Below are positions 6,893 through 12,860 of a stretch of 12,860 nt of DNA, piece after piece. Within the stretch, counting starts at the first letter, position 1; the number at the start of each line of letters is the position of its first letter. The translations under genes were made by a program, and so were the position numbers. The DNA is from CAYGTS01 sp964352905. Lineage in GTDB: Bacteria; Pseudomonadota; Gammaproteobacteria; JAHCLG01. The notes beneath the pieces are model-generated. The model was not told the DNA's origin, searched no databases, and was given only the letters and a program-made list of their open reading frames with translations. Location: the NCBI GenBank assembly GCA_964352905.1, contig CAYGTS010000074.1:1-12860 (forward strand). The letters run 5' to 3'.

Positions 6893-7084
6893 TTAAAGTA
6901 TCTACTCACCCCGTTAGGCCAGTATTTACCCAGAACGTTCAGATTTGGTTGATAAAAACGGCGAAAATATTTTTGAGAAAGCGCAGTTTATGAGTTATAA
7001 ATGAGCATTTTGATAAAAGATTTTCGCCGTTTTTAGCCCAAAGATGGACGTTCCCTGCTACGGAGTGAGCAGTTACCCATTAAA
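6890..7084. mobile_element. MITE-like palindromic element with 8-base target duplication
   Basis: The element itself spans 6898-7076 (179 bases) and encodes nothing. Its ends are inverted repeats: GTATCTACTCACCCC on the left matches the reverse complement of 7062-7076 at 12 of 15 positions. Further in, GAACGTTCAGATTTGG (6933-6948) matches the opposite arm at 13 of 16. The centre is a perfect 16-base inverted repeat (6953-6968 with 7020-7035, TAAAAACGGCGAAAAT) around a 51-base loop. The direct repeat CCATTAAA flanks it exactly at 6890-6897 and 7077-7084, as expected of a target-site duplication. Eight-base duplications occur with several IS families, among them IS66, IS6 and ISL3. The parent transposase is not in the window. 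Confidence 0.82.
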
Positions 7085-7085
7085 A

Positions 7086-7096
7086 TATACTATTAT
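7086..7096 (+). promoter_or_regulatory. Possible -10 region of the His-rich protein gene
   Basis: TATACT (7086-7091) and TATTAT (7091-7096) both resemble a -10 box and lie immediately right of the target duplication. The matching -35 positions (around 7063-7073) fall in the right end of the inserted element and are poor matches. The box is 16-21 bases from the ATG, so the leader would be very short. Confidence 0.35.
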
Positions 7097-7107
7097 AGGC
7101 TAAACAC

Positions 7108-7857
7108 ATGCATGATGATTTTTTCCTTCACGACTTAGAAACGACATTGGAAGATATAGCTTATAATAGTGAAGCCAGTCAGGCCAGCTATCACAAATTC
7201 GTTGAACAAAAACACGAACATCAATTCCGTGAAGCATTACAGCATGCCACAAAGATCTTGCACTTTGCGCATGAAAAAGCCCGTGATCTGCTTGAGCTTA
7301 ATAAAACAAGCGAAAAGTTACACTGTATCGTGCATGATTTTAATCTGAGCGAGAAATATCTTGATTATTTAGAGCGTAATTCACATTATGTGCTATTGCT
7401 GAATGAAGAGAAGTTTGCGCATAGTAAAGAAATTTTACAACAGACCTTTGAAAAAAATCAACATCGCTTTCTTGAAAAACTGCATCATGCGCATCTCTTA
7501 GAGTGTTTACGACATTTACTCAGCTTAACCAGCCAAGCGATTGAAAAATTATTAGAACAAGAGTTACTCGACAATTCACAGCACAAAGGTTTTTATGAAA
7601 GTCTTAAAGAAAAATTAGCAGCCAATTCGCAACAATTAGCTCTTATCATCGAAGAATTAACCAAACAAGAAAAACATAAAAAAGGCTATAGCATTTTAGA
7701 TTTAGTCTTTCATGCGCATCCTGGGTTTCATTTCATTGATTTTAGTTTTCACTTTAATATGTTTTATACAGCAGTGCGCTCTATTTTAGAACAACCCAAA
7801 CTGCATTTACGACCAACACATAAACCTGAACCACCGATGCCATTGGATGAGTTATAA
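7108..7857 (+). CDS. Histidine-rich helical protein of unknown function
   Basis: I do not recognise this 249-residue protein. It has no signal peptide or clear membrane span and is rich in Glu, Lys, Leu and Gln, consistent with long amphipathic helices (about 30-190). It contains 25 histidines (10%), several clustered: KHEH (35-38), HFAH (52-55), HHAH (126-129) and FHAHPGFHF (201-209). An aromatic segment (FIDFSFHFNMFY, 209-220) and a proline-rich tail (PTHKPEPPMPLDEL) end the chain. The ATG has only a weak AGG about eight bases upstream. It lies 13 bases before the likely lnt start, so it is probably co-transcribed with lnt. Base and codon use look like the neighbours. A metal-binding or envelope-linked role would be guesswork. 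Confidence 0.8.
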   Translation: MHDDFFLHDLETTLEDIAYNSEASQASYHKFVEQKHEHQFREALQHATKILHFAHEKARDLLELNKTSEKLHCIVHDFNLSEKYLDYLERNSHYVLLLNEEKFAHSKEILQQTFEKNQHRFLEKLHHAHLLECLRHLLSLTSQAIEKLLEQELLDNSQHKGFYESLKEKLAANSQQLALIIEELTKQEKHKKGYSILDLVFHAHPGFHFIDFSFHFNMFYTAVRSILEQPKLHLRPTHKPEPPMPLDEL

Positions 7858-7870
7858 ATTAGGAAAAAAC

Positions 7871-9379
7871 ATGCCAAGCACGCTGATTGCAACCACATCA
7901 CCTCGCACGCGTTATTATCATTATGCAATAGCCTTAATTGCCGGTACGATGACAACGCTTGCCTTTGCGCCTTTTCATATAATGCCATTAGCCATTTTAG
8001 GGCCCGCACTCTTACTTTACGTGTTATTAAAATCACCTAATGCTTTTAGGTTGGGCTTTTGTTATGGCATTGGCTTGTTTGGTTTGGGCGTGTCTTGGGT
8101 GTTTGTCGTCATTCACAACTATGGCAATTCTGGCATCATTGCATCATCACTCGTCACAGCTGCTTTTATTTTGTTTGTTAGTTTATTTACCGCATTGCAA
8201 TGCTTGGCGTGGCAACGTTTTTTAAAAAACAATACTGCGGTAAAACGCTTATTCACCTTTCCTGCCTTTTGGGTATTACAAGAATGGATCCGATGTAACG
8301 TCTTAACTGGCTTACCTTGGTTATTAATAGCCTACAGTCACACTGATTCACCCTTGCGGGGTTTTGCCCCCATCGTAGGCGTTTACGGTGTTAGCTTTAT
8401 AAGCCTATTTTTAAGTGCATTACTCGTGAATTTACTTTATGTGCGTGGCCGAACTTTATTTTTTTGCATTTTTTTGTTCATTGCGATTTTAGCGAGTGGT
8501 TGGCAACTTAGTCACGTTCACTGGACACACAAAACAGATCATGCAAAAAGCGTAGCGCTAGTGCAAGGCAACATTGCGCAAATATTAAAATGGCAACCCG
8601 ATTACTTAATGAAAATTATTAACACGTATTATTCACTAACCCAAGCCAATTGGCAGCACCAAATTATCGTGTGGCCCGAAGGTTCAATCCCCTATCCACA
8701 ACAAGGCTTAACTGCCTTTTTAAGGTCTTTAAGCGATGTCGCAAAACAACATCATACTACTATTTTAGCCGGCATTCCCAGCGCGAAGCCGCATAGCAAT
8801 GATTATTATAATTCCATGCTCGTCTTAGGTGAAGGCCACGGCCAATACTTCAAGCACCATTTAGTGCCGTTCGGTGAATTTGTGCCGCTGCAAAGTTTTT
8901 TGCGTCCTTTAAATCAATTTTTTAATTTGCCAATGACCGATATCACCCCCGGAAAATTACACCAACCGAATTTAAACGTACAAGGGGTAAAACTTGCCAA
9001 CTTCATTTGCTATGAAATCGCCTTCCCCAGTTACGTCATCGAAAACCTCAACGATGCCACACTCTTAGTCACCGCCAGTGATGACTCGTGGTTTGGGCAT
9101 TCGATTGCTAGCTTTCAACAATTCCAAGCGGCACGTTTTCGCGCTATCGAAACGGGAAGATACCTATTAGCTAGCGGCAATAATGGTGTCACCGCGATTG
9201 TTAACAATCAAGGCAAGGTCATCAAAAGTCTGCCCGAATTTACTCGCGCCGTGTTAACCGGCAAGGTTGTTCCTATGGCTGGCAAGACACCGATTATGCT
9301 CATTGGTAGTCTTAGCCTTATCTACATGCTGCTGCTCGTCCTTGGCATGCTATTTACAATGAGTAGATTAAAAAGGTGA
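7871..9379 (+). CDS. lnt: Apolipoprotein N-acyltransferase
   Basis: Lnt transfers an acyl chain from phospholipid to the free amino group of the lipidated cysteine, the last step of lipoprotein maturation, in the inner membrane with its active site in the periplasm. The 502-residue protein has several N-terminal membrane segments, a nitrilase-like domain (about 225-470) and a C-terminal membrane helix. The catalytic triad is intact: E270 in WPEGSIP, K328 in YFKHHLVPFGEF and C380 in NFICYEIAFP. I start at the ATG at 7871, which has AGGA (7861-7864) six bases upstream. An in-frame ATG at 7847 would add eight residues and lie inside the preceding gene without a good ribosome binding site. Confidence 0.97.
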   Translation: MPSTLIATTSPRTRYYHYAIALIAGTMTTLAFAPFHIMPLAILGPALLLYVLLKSPNAFRLGFCYGIGLFGLGVSWVFVVIHNYGNSGIIASSLVTAAFILFVSLFTALQCLAWQRFLKNNTAVKRLFTFPAFWVLQEWIRCNVLTGLPWLLIAYSHTDSPLRGFAPIVGVYGVSFISLFLSALLVNLLYVRGRTLFFCIFLFIAILASGWQLSHVHWTHKTDHAKSVALVQGNIAQILKWQPDYLMKIINTYYSLTQANWQHQIIVWPEGSIPYPQQGLTAFLRSLSDVAKQHHTTILAGIPSAKPHSNDYYNSMLVLGEGHGQYFKHHLVPFGEFVPLQSFLRPLNQFFNLPMTDITPGKLHQPNLNVQGVKLANFICYEIAFPSYVIENLNDATLLVTASDDSWFGHSIASFQQFQAARFRAIETGRYLLASGNNGVTAIVNNQGKVIKSLPEFTRAVLTGKVVPMAGKTPIMLIGSLSLIYMLLLVLGMLFTMSRLKR

Positions 9380-9393
9380 CGATATCCAGCCCT

Positions 9394-9441
9394 GCCGTGG
9401 ATCGCCCAAATATGGCTGTTCCCAGCTACAGCGGGAATTAC
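9394..9441 (+). repeat. Degenerate right half of the MITE-like element
   Basis: Positions 9394-9429 align without gaps to 7026-7061 of the intact element, 28 of 36 identical. They include GCCCAAA.ATGG..GTTCCC.GCTAC and end near TTAC (9438-9441), as the intact copy does. Left half, loop and target duplication are missing. It occupies most of the gap before leuS. The remainder of the gap (9442-9518) holds a poor promoter candidate, TTGCAG (9455-9460) and TATCCT (9477-9482). Confidence 0.75.
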
Positions 9442-9518
9442 TGCCAAAAAAGCATTGCAGAATTTTTCATAAGCGTTATCCTTTCTGATCCCTGAAACGA
9501 GTAAGGCAGATCACAATA

Positions 9519-12068
9519 ATGGAAGCAGAATACCAGCCACAGCAATTAGAAAAACAAGCCCAAGCCTATTGGGAAGACAACCAAGTCTTTGAAGTTAAGG
9601 AAGATTTAAGTAAAGAAAAGTTTTATTGTTTATCCATGTTTCCTTATCCTAGCGGTCACTTGCACGTTGGCCATGTGCGCAACTATACCCTGGGTGATGT
9701 CATTTCTCGTTACCAACGCATGTTGGGTAAAAATGTCTTGCAACCAATTGGCTGGGATGCATTTGGTTTACCGGCGGAAAATGCCGCGATTAAAAATCAG
9801 GTAGCACCAGCCGCATGGACTGTACAAAACATTGATGTCATGCGCGAGCAATTTAAACGCATGGGGCTTGCTTATGATTGGCGCCGCGAGTTGGCCACGT
9901 GCGATCCTGATTATTACCGCTGGGAACAATGGTTGTTTATCCGCATGTTCAAAAAAGGTTTAGTCTATCGCAAAAATTCCGTGGTTAATTGGGATCCGGT
10001 TGATCAAACCGTGCTAGCGAATGAACAGGTTATTAACGGGCGCGGCTGGCGCTCAGGTGCGTTGGTTGAACAACGCGAAATTCCGCAATGGTTTTTGAAA
10101 ATCACTGATTATGCGGATGAATTATTAAACGATATTGATAAACTCGAACACTGGCCAGAGCAAGTTCGCACCATGCAACGCAATTGGATTGGCCGCTCTG
10201 AAGGTGTTGAGATTTTATTCCCATTCGCCAATGATGAAATGGATCCTATTACGGTTTTTACAACACGACCCGATACTTTATTTGGTGTGACCTATCTTGC
10301 CATTTCAGCACAACATCCCTTAGCGAAATTATCCGCCAAAACGAATCCTGAAATTGCACAATTTATCGAACAAATCGGCCACACTAAAGTGGCTGAAGCT
10401 GAATTAGCCACTATTGAGAAAAAAGGCATTGCTACCAATTTACATGTCATTCATCCCTTAACGGGTGACAAAATTCCGGTGTGGATCGCCAATTTTGTCA
10501 TCATGGAATACGGCAGTGGTGCAGTGATGTCAGTGCCAGCGCATGATCAACGTGATTTTGAATTTGCTCAAAAGTATCACCTACCGATTAAGCAAGTAAT
10601 TAAACCTGCTAACGATGAAACAATCGATTTAACACAAGCGGCTTTTACAGAATACGGCGTATTAATTAACTCTGGTGAATTTGAGAATTTATCCTCTTCT
10701 AGTGCGTTTAAAGAAATTGCTGAAAAATTACAAAATTTAAAACGTGGCCGGAGTAAAGTCACTTTTCGTTTGCGCGATTGGAGCATTTCACGACAACGCT
10801 ATTGGGGTGCACCAATCCCTATGATTCATTGTAACGATTGTGGTGATGTGCCTGTCTTAGAAAAAGACTTGCCGGTTGTGTTACCCACCAATATCGAATT
10901 TACCGGCACACAATCACCCTTAAAAAATTCACCCGAATTTCTTAATACCACTTGCCCAGAGTGTGGCCAGCCAGCAACGCGTGAAACTGATACCTTTGAT
11001 ACCTTTATGGAGTCATCTTGGTATTACGTACGCTTTGCTTGCTACAATCAAACAAAATCCATGCTCGATGATCGCGCCAATTATTGGGCGCCAGTTGATC
11101 ATTATATCGGTGGTATAGAACATGCTTGCATGCACCTTTTATACGCTCGCTTTATTCATAAAGTGTTACGTGATGAAGGATTAGTCAACTCAAATGAGCC
11201 TTTCACACGTTTACTTACGCAAGGTATGGTGTTAAAAGATGGCAGCAAAATGTCAAAATCCAAAGGCAATACGGTCAATCCGCAAGCCTTATTCGATCAA
11301 TATGGCAGTGATACCTTACGCTTGTTTTTAATGTTTGCAGCCCCGCCTGATCAAAACTTAGAGTGGTCCGATCAAGGGGTTGAAGGGTGTTATCGTTTCT
11401 TAAAACGTGTCTGGGCTTTTGCACGTAAACACCATGATGAGATAACGCAATATAACGAAATGTATAAAGGCCAACTCACACCCATCGAATGGGATGAGAT
11501 TGCTAAAGGTGGTACGATTTCGGAAACAGGTTTGCGCAATTTACGCAATACTCATAAAGAAATTCATGCTATCTTAAAGAAAGCCTGTCATGATATGGAA
11601 ATTTGCCAATTTAATACGATTGTTTCTGCCAACATGAAATTATTGAATTTGCTAAATGAGATCCCTTCAGCATCTGATCTGGCAACGGATGAAAATGAAA
11701 TTGCAGACTTATCGAAAATTATTCAACGCATTATTACAGGTGGGTTTAGTATCTTATTACGCGTGCTCTACCCTATTACACCGCATATTACTCATCACTT
11801 ATGGCGCGAATTACAATTTGGCCACAATATTGCCGAAAGTACTTGGCCGAAAATTATTAAATCGGCATTAAAAACCGCTGAAATTGAATTAGTCGTGCAA
11901 GTTAATGGTAAACTACGTGGTAAAATTGTAGTTTCAAGCGCCGCAGAGCGTGCTGAAATTGAAAATATTGCGCTTAATGAACCAAATGTTAACCGTTTTA
12001 TAGCAGGTAAAGAATGCAAAAAGATTATTATTGTCCCCGGCAAGCTCGTGAATATTGTTATAGCCTGA
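9519..12068 (+). CDS. leuS: Leucyl-tRNA synthetase
   Basis: This class I synthetase charges tRNA-Leu. The 849-residue chain begins with the usual YQPQQLEKQAQAYWE and has the HIGH-type motif HVGH at 49-52 and KMSKS at 577-581. The CP1 editing domain includes TTRPD (248-252) and HDQRD (342-346), whose D346 corresponds to E. coli D345 for hydrolysis of mischarged tRNA. The C-terminal domain ends with the typical VPGKLVNIVIA. AAGG (9503-9506) lies 12 bases before the ATG. lnt ends 139 bases upstream with no U-tract terminator between, so read-through is likely. lptE overlaps the 3' end, as in the usual leuS-lptE pair. Confidence 0.99.
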   Translation: MEAEYQPQQLEKQAQAYWEDNQVFEVKEDLSKEKFYCLSMFPYPSGHLHVGHVRNYTLGDVISRYQRMLGKNVLQPIGWDAFGLPAENAAIKNQVAPAAWTVQNIDVMREQFKRMGLAYDWRRELATCDPDYYRWEQWLFIRMFKKGLVYRKNSVVNWDPVDQTVLANEQVINGRGWRSGALVEQREIPQWFLKITDYADELLNDIDKLEHWPEQVRTMQRNWIGRSEGVEILFPFANDEMDPITVFTTRPDTLFGVTYLAISAQHPLAKLSAKTNPEIAQFIEQIGHTKVAEAELATIEKKGIATNLHVIHPLTGDKIPVWIANFVIMEYGSGAVMSVPAHDQRDFEFAQKYHLPIKQVIKPANDETIDLTQAAFTEYGVLINSGEFENLSSSSAFKEIAEKLQNLKRGRSKVTFRLRDWSISRQRYWGAPIPMIHCNDCGDVPVLEKDLPVVLPTNIEFTGTQSPLKNSPEFLNTTCPECGQPATRETDTFDTFMESSWYYVRFACYNQTKSMLDDRANYWAPVDHYIGGIEHACMHLLYARFIHKVLRDEGLVNSNEPFTRLLTQGMVLKDGSKMSKSKGNTVNPQALFDQYGSDTLRLFLMFAAPPDQNLEWSDQGVEGCYRFLKRVWAFARKHHDEITQYNEMYKGQLTPIEWDEIAKGGTISETGLRNLRNTHKEIHAILKKACHDMEICQFNTIVSANMKLLNLLNEIPSASDLATDENEIADLSKIIQRIITGGFSILLRVLYPITPHITHHLWRELQFGHNIAESTWPKIIKSALKTAEIELVVQVNGKLRGKIVVSSAAERAEIENIALNEPNVNRFIAGKECKKIIIVPGKLVNIVIA

Positions 12069-12562
12069 TTAAACATAAATATTTTTTATTGTTAACTCTG
12101 TGTTTAGCATTGTGTAGCTGTGGCTTCCATTTGCGTTCGATTAACAGCATTCCGCAAGCATTACGCACACTTTATATTGCAAGCAGTAACAACTACGCAC
12201 CGGCGACAAAATTACTGCGCAGCGAGTTACGCCAATCAGGTTTTAAAATGGTTCATAACCCGCAGCAAGCACGTTATACGTTAAAAATAATCAATGAGCT
12301 GTTCAATACTAATCAACCTTCAACACTATTCGCTGGCAGTGTGCAATTTATGACAGTCACGTTGTATTATAATGTGACCTTTACCATTGTTGATGATAAC
12401 AATCACGCGGTGATCCCTGTTAATACTGTTAGTGCAAGCAGCACCATGACTGCTAGTGCCAATCAAATGCTAGGCTCATCGAATGAAGAATTATTAATTA
12501 AGCAAGAATTAGTGCGCGAAGTGGTTAATCAAATTATTAATCAACTATACCGTTCGCAATGA
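12014..12562 (+). CDS. lptE: LPS-assembly lipoprotein LptE
   Basis: LptE is the outer-membrane lipoprotein that sits inside the LptD barrel and helps insert lipopolysaccharide. The hydrophobic stretch FLLLTLCLALCS leads to a lipobox LCSC, with lipidated C36 followed by GFHLR, the LptE hallmark. The mature part has normal LptE length and its position after leuS is conserved. The first ATG (12014, AGGT shortly upstream) overlaps leuS by 55 bases and gives a 35-residue leader, long for a lipoprotein. A non-ATG start at 12065 (CTG) or 12068 (ATT) would give a typical 17-18-residue signal peptide. The last codons and the TGA lie in a dispersed repeat. holA, the usual next gene, does not follow within the window. 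Confidence 0.92.
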   Translation: MQKDYYCPRQAREYCYSLIKHKYFLLLTLCLALCSCGFHLRSINSIPQALRTLYIASSNNYAPATKLLRSELRQSGFKMVHNPQQARYTLKIINELFNTNQPSTLFAGSVQFMTVTLYYNVTFTIVDDNNHAVIPVNTVSASSTMTASANQMLGSSNEELLIKQELVREVVNQIINQLYRSQ

Positions 12563-12637
12563 CAAGATTTTCCGTCATTTCAAGCGAAGCGCGGCAATCC
12601 AGGGTTTGTGGCATTAAGTGAGATGTTAAAGGTGATG
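12554..12637 (+). repeat. 'GCAATGAC ... GCAATCCAGG' repeat, first 3' copy
   Basis: This unit is directly repeated at 12724-12808. The first 26 bases are identical between the two (12554-12579 and 12724-12749), and the GCAATCCAGG and TTTGTGGCATT segments are shared later. Its left edge lies inside the end of lptE and supplies the TGA stop codon. Nothing here suggests a gene. Confidence 0.85.
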
Positions 12638-12695
12638 TTGCTATGGTGGTACGACTAGCAAACACAGTGAAATTTTGCAAATTTAAAGATCCTAA

Positions 12696-12808
12696 CCCTG
12701 GATTGCTTTGTCGCTAACGCTCCTCGCAATGACAAGATTTTCCGTCATTGCGAACGCAGTGAAGCAATCCAGGGGTTTGTGGCATTGAGCGAAATATTAA
12801 AGGCGATG
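12696..12808 (+). repeat. 'CCCTGGATTGCTT' palindrome plus tail, second 3' copy
   Basis: CCCTGGATTGCTT (12696-12708) pairs perfectly with AAGCAATCCAGGG (12762-12774), and inside it CGCAATGAC (12725-12733) pairs with GTCATTGCG (12744-12752) around a 10-base loop. The whole forms a long imperfect hairpin. A 34-base tail (12775-12808) is shared with the first copy. The right arm is nearly identical to the copy at 23-53. Between the two 3' copies (12638-12695) I see only a short AAATTT-TGC-AAATTT palindrome. Confidence 0.85.
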
Positions 12809-12860
12809 GTATCTGCTCACCCCCTTTAGCTTTATATTTACCAGAACGTTCAGATTTGGC
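12809..12860 (+). repeat. MITE-like element, left end, cut by the window edge
   Basis: GTATCTGCTCACCCC (12809-12823) matches the left terminus of the element at 6898-6912 in 14 of 15 bases. ACCAGAACGTTCAGATTTGG (12840-12859) matches its inner left arm. The sequence ends before the central palindrome would begin. It abuts the preceding repeat directly. Confidence 0.8.

Noticed and set aside
7847..7870. Upstream ATG for lnt
   Set aside because: It overlaps the previous gene and lacks a spaced Shine-Dalgarno sequence; AGGA sits correctly before the ATG at 7871.
9419..9437. Hairpin TTCCC/GGGAA as a terminator of lnt
   Set aside because: No T-tract follows on either strand; it is part of the degenerate repeat.
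9412..9495. 27-codon open frame before leuS
   Set aside because: It begins inside an eroded repeat, has no ribosome binding site and shows no recognisable sequence.
12643..12717. 24-codon open frame between the 3' repeats
   Set aside because: About a third of it is repeat sequence and no ribosome binding site precedes it.
12554..12808. Start of a CRISPR array
   Set aside because: Only two units, 84-85 bases long, divergent in the middle and with palindromic structure found elsewhere in the window; no regular spacers.

Overview
The window reads as a stretch of an AT-rich gammaproteobacterial chromosome (about 40% GC by eye). The gene neighbourhoods thrS-infC-rpmI-rplT and phoH-ybeY-corC ... 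lnt-leuS-lptE are characteristic of that class. A DUF4286-type protein and many short intergenic repeats make me lean towards the Legionellales (Coxiella, Legionella or Berkiella relatives). That placement is inference. I saw no rRNA, tRNA, CRISPR array or transposase gene.

Left part (1-3382, minus strand): the translation operon thrS, infC, rpmI, rplT. Three control features are visible. A hairpin upstream of thrS copies a tRNA-Thr(GGU) anticodon loop. infC begins at the rare AUU codon behind a strong ribosome binding site. A 154-base leader lies before rpmI, where ribosomal protein L20 acts in known relatives. Middle-left (3341-4234): a small secreted pentapeptide-repeat protein on the minus strand with its own terminator, and a 334-base AT-rich gap carrying a near-consensus sigma-70 promoter for the next operon.

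Middle (4235-6515, plus strand): phoH, ybeY and corC, tightly packed. ybeY and corC overlap by ATGA. They link an RNA-associated ATPase, the 16S rRNA-processing endonuclease YbeY and a CBS-domain protein. Between corC and lnt lies an accessory insert (6516-7857): a convergent DUF4286-like gene, a 179-base palindromic element flanked by an exact 8-base duplication, and a histidine-rich helical protein of unknown function just upstream of lnt.

Right part (7871-12562, plus strand): lnt (apolipoprotein N-acyltransferase), leuS and lptE. Lnt completes the lipidation of outer-membrane lipoproteins such as LptE, which assembles the LPS transporter with LptD. The final 298 bases hold no gene, only repeats.

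The least expected content is the repeats. One family is a MITE-like palindrome: an intact copy with target duplication at 6890-7084, and partial copies at 6525-6544, 9394-9441 and 12809-12860. The other is a 'GCAATCCAGG ... GCAATGAC' palindrome (23-53, 12554-12637, 12696-12808). Copies of these families supply the stop codons of both the DUF4286 gene and lptE.
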